64,000 nucleotides of DNA from Apricaphanius iberus. Taxonomy: Eukaryota > Chordata > Actinopteri > Cyprinodontiformes > Aphaniidae. Numbering within the stretch: position 1 is the first letter of the stretch; every line of letters begins with the position of its first letter. The translations under genes and the position numbers were made by a program. Of the stretch, positions 12,601 through 24,600 are shown piece by piece. Where the stretch lies: contig JAPXFQ010001502.1 of NCBI GenBank assembly GCA_028564705.1, positions 584,001 to 648,000 of the forward strand, in the 5' to 3' direction. Under the pieces are notes generated by a model. That model did not search any database. It was not told the DNA's origin and saw only the letters and a list, made by a program, of their open reading frames with translations.

Positions 12601-15600
12601 TTTTACAGCAATGGGTGGGAGAGGTGGAGATAAATGCACTGGCTGTGATGTACAAGTAAGTACAGTCTGTCTCTGGGTGCATCCCTTCACCTGCTCCACT
12701 ATGAAATGTGAGCAGTTCCACTTTCAACAAATGATTGTCTGTTCTGCAGATTAATTTAGGGCTGCAGCTATCGATTATTTTTGTAATCGATTAACCTAAA
12801 CCTTTATCGATTCGATTAATCAGATCATTTTTTACGTTTTTAAATAATCAAAACAAATCATGCATGACGAAAAATTTTGTGGCGGTAAAATGATCAAGCA
12901 TTTTCCTTTTTATCTCTACTATCACTATCATGAAGAAATGGCACTCAGTTCTCAGTATGTAAGAATACACAGAAAAGATCATTCTTAATATAAATACTTC
13001 AATATAAAATTCTCAATATAACTTTTTCTATAACAGTCCCCCCTTTTTATCATAACAGTGATTTAAAAAAAACAATGTAGTTTACGTATGTTGCCCACTT
13101 TTTGTTTTTCTAGCCATGCATGATGAGCTGGATGCTGAGTAGAAATGCACCAACCTCTTATGGTTCATTCAGACCGCAGGCTTTATCAGCGTCAGCAACG
13201 TCAAGATTACATGTTAAGTCTACGGTGGAGGCCGTTGGAGGAGCATCACGGTCTCTGTGGCTCTTTGTGAGCGTTGGCTCCGTCAACTTTTCAAGCTTTT
13301 CCAGCGTTTCAAGCTTCAGAGCTCATAACGCTAGCAAAAACAGAAGTTCGGCTAGTTGCACTTTTGACGGTTGTGAAGCTCTTGACGCAGCACGGCAACC
13401 AATCAGAGCGACTCACTGTAGTGACATTGCCCGACGTTGACGCTGCTTTGCCAACCACGGTCAGCAAGTGTTTAAAGCATCCAGCAGAGAAAGGCTATGA
13501 GCTTTGCGAGCTTCAGCTTAAAAATGATTCTTCTGCATCAAACTAGTTGCTTCATGAGCGATGCTTGATGCTGACAAAGCCTGTGGTCTGAACACAGTAT
13601 TACAGACTTCTCTTGCTACGATTCATTACTTAAAAAGTAGTTTTTTCGAAACTTGCGCAGACACTTAGCTCTCCCATTCCTCACTGATGACTACGACATG
13701 CTTGCGTTTATGATGCTGCATCATCACCGCTGTACTCCCGTGTTATGCTATGGTTTGATTTACAAATGTTGCAGGTAACAAACGTCTTTGTGTTGTTTAA
13801 TATGAAGTACTCCCAAACTTTTGTAGTTTTATTGTCTTAGGCCTAACTGCTCCTGCAACGCTCCGCTGCTGCCTGCAACCTTTGTGACAAGTTGCTCGCG
13901 TTGACTGTTAAATAAAGGTTGTGCGCAAGAAAAAAGTGGCGCGACTGGCGACCGAATGAGACCTCGTAATCATGCTACACCTCGAATCGATGACGAAATT
14001 TGTTGCCAACGCTTTTGATCATCGAATTTTATGGATTTTATTGATTCGCTGTTGCAGCCTTACCTGACAGAAATTCTCCCCCCTCTGCTAGTGAAACATC
14101 AGCCCGTATAAAGACTCCACCAAAGCAGAAACTTCTTGGACAGTCTGTTACTGTAATCAACACCACAGCAATCCGTTTTTGTCCAATAAGTGCATGATTA
14201 ACATCCAAAACACAATAAAAACTGAGGAATCAACTAAAAGTGGAGATCAGAAACATGAAATGACTGAATTCTTTACGTTAATTCCAGGCTGTGAAGGCCT
14301 TCCCCGAGCAAGCAGGCGAAAAACGGACTACGGAGCATCTTTTAGCTACCGTTAGCCACCAGAGTTAGGCTAGACGGACCTGTCAATCAAAAGGACACGC
14401 CTCTAAGCAATGTTACTGATTACTGTAATTATTTTTTGACTGATTAAACATTTAAGTTGTTAAGTCATACCAGACAAAATAATGGCTAGAGGAGGCGGGA
14501 CCACAGAACGTAACGTAAACATCTGGGTCAACAGAACAGTCAACACAGGTCAAAGGACATGCAAAACGGTGGAGCGGTACGTCTGATTTCATGCCTATTA
14601 CGCGATTGCTTGCTATGCATTATTTAATACATTAATGGGCGAGTAATGGTTGCTACGTAGCATATAGTAAATGGGGAGGCTAAGTCTCCTCCCCTTCTGG
14701 TCGGCCTGTGGGTCCCCAAACCGGAAAAATAATGAATGGAAGTCAATGGAGCGATAAAAGTTATTTTCTGGTCCACTTTCTCTTACTTTCTGAATCACAC
14801 ATATGTTGTACTTCAATCTAAATTTTAACTAAAGATGTATATTTTTTAATGTGTTAATTTGGGATTTATTTTATTGTAAAAATTCGCATTTAAAATTCGT
14901 ATTTAATATGTATACAAATCAGAAATCAGAAGTCACATATATGACGTAATTTGGCTAACTGGAGCTAGCACTAGCTATAGCACGTAAAACACTCACCTAG
15001 AGCTTGTAGAGCTTCTCCTCCATGCTGGCTCTCACTCCACCGACTGCTTTACCCCCAACATAGCTGTTACTTTCCACATGGTCAGATTTATAGAGGTTTT
15101 CTCCGTGTTTAATACTACTTTCTTCATCCTGGAGGCTACGGCCCTCACTCTACTTCTTCTTCTGTAGTTGTAGTCTGCTAAGCGTTTTTACACAAAACCT
15201 AAAGTAACTTTTGCACCCGGTCGAAGATCTTTGTTTTCTCTGTATCAAAATTTGTTTTTAAACTTCACAGACATCATATGTTCGAGCCACGGATCCATTT
15301 CAAACTGGATCAGAAAATAGCTTTTATCGCTCCATTGAGTCTCTTAAAATTTTTTTGGCAGTCTGGGATCCATGGACAGGAAGTAGAAGGGCTTGACTTA
15401 GGCTCCCCATACTAAGGATCTTTTTGTTTTTATGCTCCATCAGGAGGGACTTCCTGATTTTCCAGGAGCCCGGCAAGCAGGCTGTGAACATCACAGACAA
15501 CAACTTCAAGGACAAAGTGAGCCTCGCCTCAGTTTCTGTTCTGACTCTAGATTGGTGTTAAATAATATAAGGATTCATTGGCTCCAGTTAGCAAGGTTAT

Positions 15601-18600
15601 AACAGTATTCATGTTTTTATAAGATTCAGGTTTTTCCTAAATATTTTTTACAAAGGATTAATACCTGTTGGGCTAAAATGTGAACATATAACACAAACCG
15701 TTTACATTATGGCTTGTATTGCTGGAGAACTTGTTGATTACTACTTACTTACTAGTTTTCCTCCACTAAATAACTCTGTGGGGTCGTTGGCCGAGGAGGG
15801 AAATCTTCCTGGTCGAGGATCTGAATGTCTGGGTCAGAACCAGCTCTGATTGGATTTCTCTTGTCTTCCAGGTGCGGTTGTGTTTTCTGAACGGAAATCA
15901 CTACGACAGCGTTTACCCCATCAGTCACATTAAGAGCGCCGCTCTCTGCCAGTGTAAGCTTCAGAAGACGGGTCACCTTTAATCGTCTGGAGTTGATTCT
16001 AACGGGTCGACAGCCTGATTCTGTTAAAGAAGCACAGTGCAGATGAATTAACATTCCTATGCTAATTGTTGACAAATCTCCAGAGTTAAACATTTCCCTG
16101 GTTGACGATCAGAAAACGATGGACAGTGGTATAAAATGATAGAGAATATTATCAGTTTTGACCTTCGGCAGGTTTCTGACCTTTTCCTCTGACTATTCAG
16201 CCAATAGTCCTACAAAGAGAAATCGATCAGAAGTTCTTTCCCTTTTTCTTTCTGCTTTAGTTTTTGGATCTTTAGTCGACTTTTTACATTTTTTCAACCC
16301 TGCAGAAAACTTTAATAATTTTATGGTCGCTACACAGAAACTACAACTTAGTTTCTTCTCTCCTTACTTCCTTAGTTCCTTTTGTTCCTTCCTTACTTCT
16401 TTCCTTAGTTTCTTCCTTCCTCAGTTAGTTCCTTTCTTTAGTTTCTTTTATCTTTCCTTTAGTTTCTTCCTTTGTTCCGTCGTTCGTTCTTTCCTTCCTT
16501 ACTTAGTTTCTTCCTTACTGCCTTCCTTAGTTTATTCCTCCCTTCCTTCCTTCTTTAGTTCCTTTCTTACGTCCTTAGTTGCCCCTTTAATTTCTTACTC
16601 CGTTAGTTTTGTCGTTTGCTTGTTCCTTACTTACTTACCTTTGTGACTTCCTTTGTTACTTCATTTCTTCTTTGGTTCCTTCATTAGGTTCTTCTTTCCT
16701 TACTTCCTTCTTTACTTTCTTCTTTAGTTCTGTTTTTGCTTAGTTCCTTCCTTCCTCTTGCCCTTCCTTATTTTCTTCTTCAGTTCCTTCCTTACTTCCT
16801 TTGTCTCTTTAGTTCCTTCCTTAGTCTCTTTAGTTTCGTCCCTACCTCCTTCTTTTCGTGCTTAGTTCTTTGTTTATTTCTTTCCTTCCTTCCTTCCTTT
16901 GTTACTTCGTCAGTTTTTTTAGTTTCTTCCTTTCTTCTTTTCTTATTAATTTCCTTCGTTCCTTCCTTAGTTACCTCCTTAGAGCTTTTAGTTCCTTCCT
17001 TCCTTTTTTCCTTATTTATTTCCTTCATACATTCTCTGCTTAGTTTCTCCCTCCCTCGTGTCCTTCCTTCCTTCCTGTATTATCTAACTAGTGATGTATC
17101 TGACCTTTGACCTCTCCACTGCAGCCATCTTGTACGAGCTGCTGTACGACGGCGTCTTCAAGGTGGACCGCGGCTCTATCCCGTGTCAGAGAGCCAGTCG
17201 GGCGACGGACTTCCTCAGCGACGACTGCATGGCTGTCTGCGTCAGCAGTGACGAGTCCGACCCGGAGACCCTGGAGCCGCTCTGGTGGGGAACGGCCTTC
17301 ACTTCGACATCTCTGAGGCGTTGTTCTCGTTCGGTTAAGCCGCTGCAGAACTCTGTAAAAGTCTCTTTGCTTTTATGATGCAGGGTGGAGAACGGAGGCG
17401 CCTCGTCTTCATCCAGACCCGGCAGCTACAGGGTAACACCCGGACGGTCTTAAACCGCCGTATTGTCCCCGCTCAGCCGGAGACTCTCTGACGGTGTTTC
17501 TGTTTCAGGGCCGAGGGCGCGGCCGGATGCTGCCTGAGAGGGTGAGGCGGTCCCTGAACCCGACTCTGCTCCGAAACGTCGAGTACGACATCTGGCACAA
17601 GAACAAAAGAGGTGACAGAAACATACTCAGATCGTTTAGTCTGTCGTCAGACGGATTTATCATCAGAACCGCAGTAAAACTCCAGAGCATCATTGCAGGA
17701 GATAAATGAGTTGCTTCAACAACAGAAAAGATTTTAACCTGAATCTGATGAGAGGCTCTGATGATGTAACCTGTTCCTGGAAGAGAAGCCTAGATTTTAC
17801 AGAGCAGTGCTGCCATCTGGTGGATTTCTGATGCAACTTAAACGAGAGTGAATTATGTACCGTCCTGTCTAGTCGTGACCAAGCTGAGGGGAAGAGGTTC
17901 TGTTGCTTTTCATTCCTGAGGAGAAAATCACAAAGGGAGGAAAGTCAAACTATCCCTTCCATACATTTTTTAAAAATAAATTTTAAGTATTAATCAATCG
18001 AAACAACCTGACCAGAAAACTGCTCATTAAAAGGCAATCAAACGCTTCCACTGATTATTAGAATACCTAATGCTGTTCCTGCACAGCATGGAAAGCAAAT
18101 GCTCAACTTTCGTTTTGGAATCTGATAGTCGAATTGTTGCAGAAGTTATCGGCATGAGGTTTTTTGTAATATTGCAAGTTAAGCGCTTCAGATAAAAAGT
18201 TTTAACATGAGTGAAAACTATCAGCCAGAGATAATTTCCCCAGCTCTATAGTCACAGTAATCAATGCAGCGTTTGGGCACTAGATGCTTTGTATTGAAAA
18301 GATAATTGATCTAATCTGGTCTATTGGTGACAAAAAAGCTGCTTCTGTTTGTTTCTATGTGTTTTTTATTCAATGAGCTGCACTTCTAGTAAAAATAAGG
18401 GATTGACCGATATGGATTTTTTCAGTGCAGATACCGTTTTTTGTTTTTGTTTTCATTAGCCTTAGTCGTTGACCGATACAGGCTGCCCATTCTCTTAAGC
18501 CGATATTTAGAGCCGATACCGATTCTGCTTCCTCAAGTTACATCATAAAAACAATGATAACAAATGTTAAAAGTGCCAAATTAACATTTATTTAACTTTA

Positions 18601-21600
18601 AAACTATTTGAAACAATATTTAACAAATAGTAAACATAGTTAAAGGTAGAACAAGTAAGAACAAGTAGATAAACAATATTTAACAATTATAAAAACTTTT
18701 GTTGTAGAATAAGTTAAAAAAAACAATAAAGTGCTGAAAATTCTGAAAATAAATATTTAAGCATAAATAAAATAATTACACTATCGCACACAGTAAAAAC
18801 AAATATGCAGCATAATAAAGTGCGCAGCGTACAATAATGCTTGGAGAAAACTATCGGCAAACTTGGCAGCCGCTTATCGGCGGATACACGTAAAAAACAC
18901 AAATATCGGCACGATATATCTTTCCCTAGTAAAAAGCTTTACAGCTTAAGCAAAAGTTACTTTTTGTTGTCCATTGCTCCTTGAGGGAGAAATGCGTTCA
19001 CAAGCTGAGAAAAATAAACTAATTAGCCAGAAACCACACTGCAACAGTAGCCAGACCCGACATGAAAAGTTAGCACCCCCTGCTTTGCAAAAAATCAACG
19101 TGGAACATACATAAAGAAACTCAGTACGATGAAACAGAAACGTCTACGTCTGGGTGTAAAGTTGCTGTTTGAGAAGTATAAACTGGGCTTAATCTGAAAA
19201 AAATGACAGATAGCCATCAGATTGTTCTGTCACCATTCTAAAAAACGAAACAAAAAACTTTTAAATACAGATAATATTCTGTTAACCTGACCCCCCTGGT
19301 TGAAATAAATCCCACATCAGCGATGGATCTGATTTAACTGGTGCTGCTACTGATGATTGATAGAAGGAAAACCATGGAGAGTCTTTGAAGCTGTTTGAGA
19401 CGTTCAAAAGGCCCAACCGGGTCTCATCCTTCAGAACTTTAGGCCCGTTTTCACTAGACTAGTCCCAGAATGCTAGATTGACTGATTGGAAAAAATTTGT
19501 CTTTAAAGAGACTATACATAAGATTAACCACAGATGAATAGTGATGGGTATCATTAAAGATTTATCGATACTACTACGCTTTACCGATACTCCTTATCGA
19601 TGCTGTACTTTATCGGTACTTCTTTTTGAAAGACTAAAACAAAAGGAGAAAAATACAAATAATGAACTATAAATGTTTTATTTTTTAATAATTGGAACAG
19701 CAAAGCACAGACAATAAATAACTGCAAAATAAAAAGTAAGAAATTAATAACCTAATAAAAACACAATATAAACAAATTATTTTATATATCAAAAACTAAA
19801 ATTAAAACTAAAAGTTTAGGTATTCAAATAAAAAATATCAAACATAAATTCCCCATAAAACAATGCAATTACGAACCAAAGTGAAAGATTTTGAATGCTA
19901 AAGTGTATATTGCAAGTGTTTGGTCAAAAACCTCTTATTGCATTACTTGACAGCGTGTATATTTGGCTTCTATTTTTGTAAAACGAAGCCAAAGTTTGGA
20001 TCGTTTCGTTCGCTCTGCTATCGTCTCTGTGTAACTGGTAAGCGGAGCTTCTAGTCAGAGCGCAGCACTCGCTCCTCCCAACTTCAGTCCCTGCGGCGTG
20101 TGTTTGTTAAGGGGGAACGGGACAATACAGTGTTTGGCTTGTGTCTTTTATCTCCCGCAAAAGATGAATACGACCTTAATTTTACCGTTAAGAGGACCGA
20201 TTAAGGCTGAAGCTTATCGGTGGACCGTCAGAATCAGCCCCGGGGCTAATTTAATACCGGGTTTTGGTACCCATCCCTATAAATTAAAATGTAAAATTTC
20301 TTCCTCCTACATGACCGAGCAATTCCCTGGTCAGTAGCATGAACCTGGGCCTTTTCCTATATACCTGTAAATTACGCAAATAGTGAGCGCTCTGGTTGAA
20401 AAAGCAGATTTCCCAGCTGCTTTCCAGGGCAGCCTGCATAATGCCGTCATGCGCGTTCACACTCAGGTGTAGCATTCGTTATCTCCATTATAAACAACCG
20501 TGGAGCGAGTGGTAACTGAAGGATGGATTCAGTAGAAAGGAGAGCAGCTTTTAGCACCAATAAAACTCCAGCCCAACTAAACCCCAACTAAACCTACAGA
20601 ACAGTAACATTTCTTATCTCAGTTGAAGTCATGGCTGCAAATCGGTAAATTGTCCAGGACGGGACTGACTCAGCTGTTGTTTCTAGTGAGCTCTCACACA
20701 GCATGTCCGCCTCATTCACCAGGCTGCAGTTATGCCTATGGCCTGAGAGGGCACTCACGAGCCAAAAACCCCAAAATGTTCAAACTTTTCATAGTTGCTT
20801 AAAATGACAGTGTGTAGTTTTTGCAGTACATCTTTGAAAATAGCCATTAAAACATTATGTAATAATAATTACATAAAGCACATTAATTGCAAAATATTGG
20901 CGATATTGTAAAAAATGACTTTAAAAATCAGTTTTAAAATACATAGGCGCGGGTCCTATTTTCAGGGGAAAGCTATATTAGATGACGTCTTTACTTCTAC
21001 AAGAGCCCGGATGGACAAAGCGCACGGAACAAGCCCGCTATTAAAACATTGATTTCCCCTCAAACTGCAAAACAGTTTCCCCATAAATAAATTTTTACCT
21101 CTTCGCTAGTTCCAAGCGATTGAAAGAGAGACTGATGTGCTCGTCATGTTGCTGCAAATAGATAATTCTCAGGGAATTGAGCGTTTGAAAACAGCACTAG
21201 TTGGACCTCCATTGTTAAGTTTCTTACTCTAAGACACAGATACCGCATGCTTGTGATAACTTAGGTATGGATCGCCCCCTACTGACAAAAATTACACACC
21301 GTGCCTTTAAGGAATTAGCTAAAGACTTGAGCACATCATGGCTGTTTTGTAGCTTGAATTGAACTTATTGTTGTTGTTTCTTAGGATTTCCTTCTGCTGC
21401 AGATCCTGACGAGGGTTTCTGTGTCCCTGTTGGAACCAGGAAGTTCAGAATCTGTGGGATTTAAGTGTTTTTTAATGTGTCTGTTTCCTTTCAGCCCAAC
21501 AGAAGATTGACTACTCCATTGCTGCAGGGATGCAGTTTGCTGTAGGGGATCGCTGCCAGGTCTGTGACGTTCACCTTTATATCACCGTTCTTTTATTTAG

Positions 21601-24600
21601 ATTTTTTAAAACTCAAACTAAAATTTTCACGTCTTTTTTTTTTTTTTTTTTTTTTTTTTTGCGATTCGGTGAAAAACCGCCCAGGTTCACTTGGATAGCG
21701 GACGAGTCTACAAGGCCACCATCAGAGAGGTTCCCCCAGACAGCAACATGGTGATGGTTCAGACCGAGGATCTGGCCAAGAAGTAGGTGACGGCACCGCG
21801 GACGCGTCATTCTGGACGGCCGTCTGCTGCTGCTAACGTGGGGTTTGTGTTGGTGTGCAGACAGGTCCCTCTTTGGAGCCTCCGGCCGCTGAACGAGGAG
21901 AACAGCTGGACCACCGTCACCAGCCGCGACAAGAGGCTGAGCAACGGACATGCAGGTGAAAATACCCAACGATTAATCATTTCAGAACATCTGATATCCT
22001 GTAGAGTTCAACTAAAAACCAAACTAACCAGTTTGGGGGGATCTTATCTAATTCAGCTGTAAGAAATGATGAAATATCACCGGCTAAGGCTGATAAAAAA
22101 AAAAAATCCATATCTGTCGATCCCCAATTATGAGACACAGAAACCAAAACTAAGCACCTTTTCTCAATAAATTCTGCCAATTTTAGTTAGTTTTGTGAAA
22201 ACTCGTTACAGTTTCCTTTTTTTTTTTTTTATTCTCGTTTTTATTATTTTATTTCAGTGAACGAAAATTTGTTTTTTTTGTTTGCTTTTTTTACTTCTAG
22301 TTTTTGTCATTTCGTTCGTTCTCGCTAACGTTAATAACCTTGGTTAGCATCCCCTGCTCTCCTGGTTGGGAATTGATTTGCCGCACAGACAAATCAACGG
22401 AGAACTAATAACAAAGCAAAAAAAACATCTGGGTGCAAAATTACTGATGGAGAAATATAAACTAGGCTTTATACTATTTTTGGTTGAGACATCAGTCGGG
22501 CTCAGTGAGATTTTCTGCATTCGTACTGTAGATGGTGCCTCTTCTAGCGCACTTTTTGGGACCTCTTCCCCTTGTAGTTGGAAAAAAATCCTCAAAATAC
22601 TCTTTTATTATTCATTGCTGTGAAATTTGGTGTGAATGAAGGTGATGTTTTCAATCTTACATTCACTTTGTCTTTCAGTTCTGAAGCCACTTTTAAGCGT
22701 TTTTGTACCAGAGAGAACCCAGCCATGTCTCTACTCTATCTTTGATCTGGTAATGCGTTTTTCAAACATTTAGGGGCGAATATCGCAAGAACGCTGAGGG
22801 AACAAAGATTTCTGCACTCTAGCTCTGCCTTGATGCTTTCTTGATATGGACATGTTTAAAAAACTACACCACTAAGTCTAGAATTCATGCGTGGCTGCGC
22901 TGCCTAAAGCAACGTACTTATTTAGTTTTTGGGTTTTTTTCCCAGAAGGACTTGCTCTCTGGTTTCTTGGTGGTTGCTAATCGAGCCTCTTGACTCTTTC
23001 AGACTGGGAGGGGAGGGGGAGAGGAAGAGGACGAGGGAAGGCCGTCCCAGCATCCTCCTCATCTTCTGCTCCCCAGGCGACGGCTGTCGGCTCCGGCGGG
23101 CGCGTGCAGAAGCAGCATTCATGGCCCCCTCAGGCCACCGTAGAGGAGCAGGCGGCCGGGAAACCCAGCAGGTCAGTGGGTTGAAACCGAAATGCTTCTT
23201 TTTTTTTCTCAAATCGTTTTATTTTTGTTTTATCACTTTTTGTTTTTTTTCTCTTTTCTTTTTTGAATCCTGCAGAGGAGTGAAACTTTCTACACCCGCA
23301 AAGCGTTCCTTGTTTTCAATTAATGGGGTTCTAGAGTTATGTGCAAAAGTTTTAAACCAACCCTAAAGTCTCTGCACATCTTTCTCAGTATTTCTAGTGG
23401 GGATGCTCCGATCAGGTGTAAAGCTTCTGCGTTTTGACGGAGACGGATTGACGCAACGCCAGTATCCATCAACTCAAGGGCTCTCCGTTAACTACGCAAG
23501 GATGCACGGAGTAGAGGCCCAAATTTTAACTATCGAGAGAGTATTCGTCTGATTGGTCAGTTTCAGTAACAGCCATAGATCGCTTCACCAGAACGGGGCT
23601 CTAAAGTCTCTGTAATCAGTAGTTAATGCAGCGTTTGGCCACTATATGCTTTATTTTGAAAGGATAATTTATCTAATCTGTTCCTTTGGCGATTTTGAAC
23701 ACAAGGAAGTTTAGGAAAACCATAAAAAACGGCTGCTGTGTTTTGTGTCCATGTGTTTCTAAAGTATTCTATTATCCCCACCTCTAGTAAAAAGCTTTAC
23801 AGCTTAACCAAAACGTACTTTCTGTCGTTCATCGCTCCTTGAGAAAGAAATACGTTCACAAGCCTAGAAAAAAACAGAGCGGGGCTTTGTGTGATATTAG
23901 GCAGAGACGCCGTGAAAAGTTAGCACCCCCTGCTGTCCTGGTCGAGCAACGCTGAATAAACAATAGAGAATGGAGTGGAAGAGCGGAGTACTATAAACAG
24001 AAAACGTCTCCGTCAATACGTCTGCGTTTGAGTCCAAATTTGCGGTCGGAGAAGCATAAACTAGGTTTTAGGCTGCCGATCATCGATACCGATCTCATAG
24101 TGAGTGCTACTGCATGTTACTTGATTCGGAAAAAGGAACAATAAAAATCACCTTAATTTAGAAAAAGCATGGTTTTACTTTTTCAAGAGAACATTTAAAA
24201 AAACAATTCTTGCAAGTACAGCAACAATTCAGTCAAGTGTCAACTGAAGAACACTTCAAATTATGTAATATCAGTAACACAATCTAAAAGAAATTGAACC
24301 CATTAAGGCTCTATTTAGGCTAAATGGTGCAAAAATTTTAAATAAAGTCAATATATCTCACATCACTGCCTAAATCAAATAATGATTGATTTTCTGGGTA
24401 ATTAGCTTAGCTTTCTGACTGTCACGTTCATTTGGGCGAGTGTTTCCAAGCGTAGGCTGCGTTAGCTGCCTTCTTTTCATTCTCTGCCCTGAGCCTCGAA
24501 AACTCACCACGCTCTGTCATTTATTCTGTAAATGTCGGATAAAATTCTTCGCGTTGAAGCTTTTAGACGTGCTTCCTCCGTGGGGTATTATTTCGTTGCA

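Noticed and set aside
13120..13546. Two overlapping frames of 90-106 codons
   Set aside because: Both lie within an inverted-repeat MITE and show no domain or splice context.
16158..17110. Open frames of 124 and 162 codons rich in Ser, Phe and Leu
   Set aside because: They are translations of the degenerate TTCC/TTAG tract. Overlapping frames on both strands stay open for the same compositional reason, and no domain is visible.
22190..22345. T-rich segment with gttaataaccttgg, possible repeat edge
   Set aside because: Looks like a known kind of fish repeat, but ends and duplication could not be identified.
22929..23366. 145-codon plus frame and 96-codon minus frame around otud4 exon 13
   Set aside because: Neither keeps phase with exons 12 and 14; the DWEGRGRG frame does.
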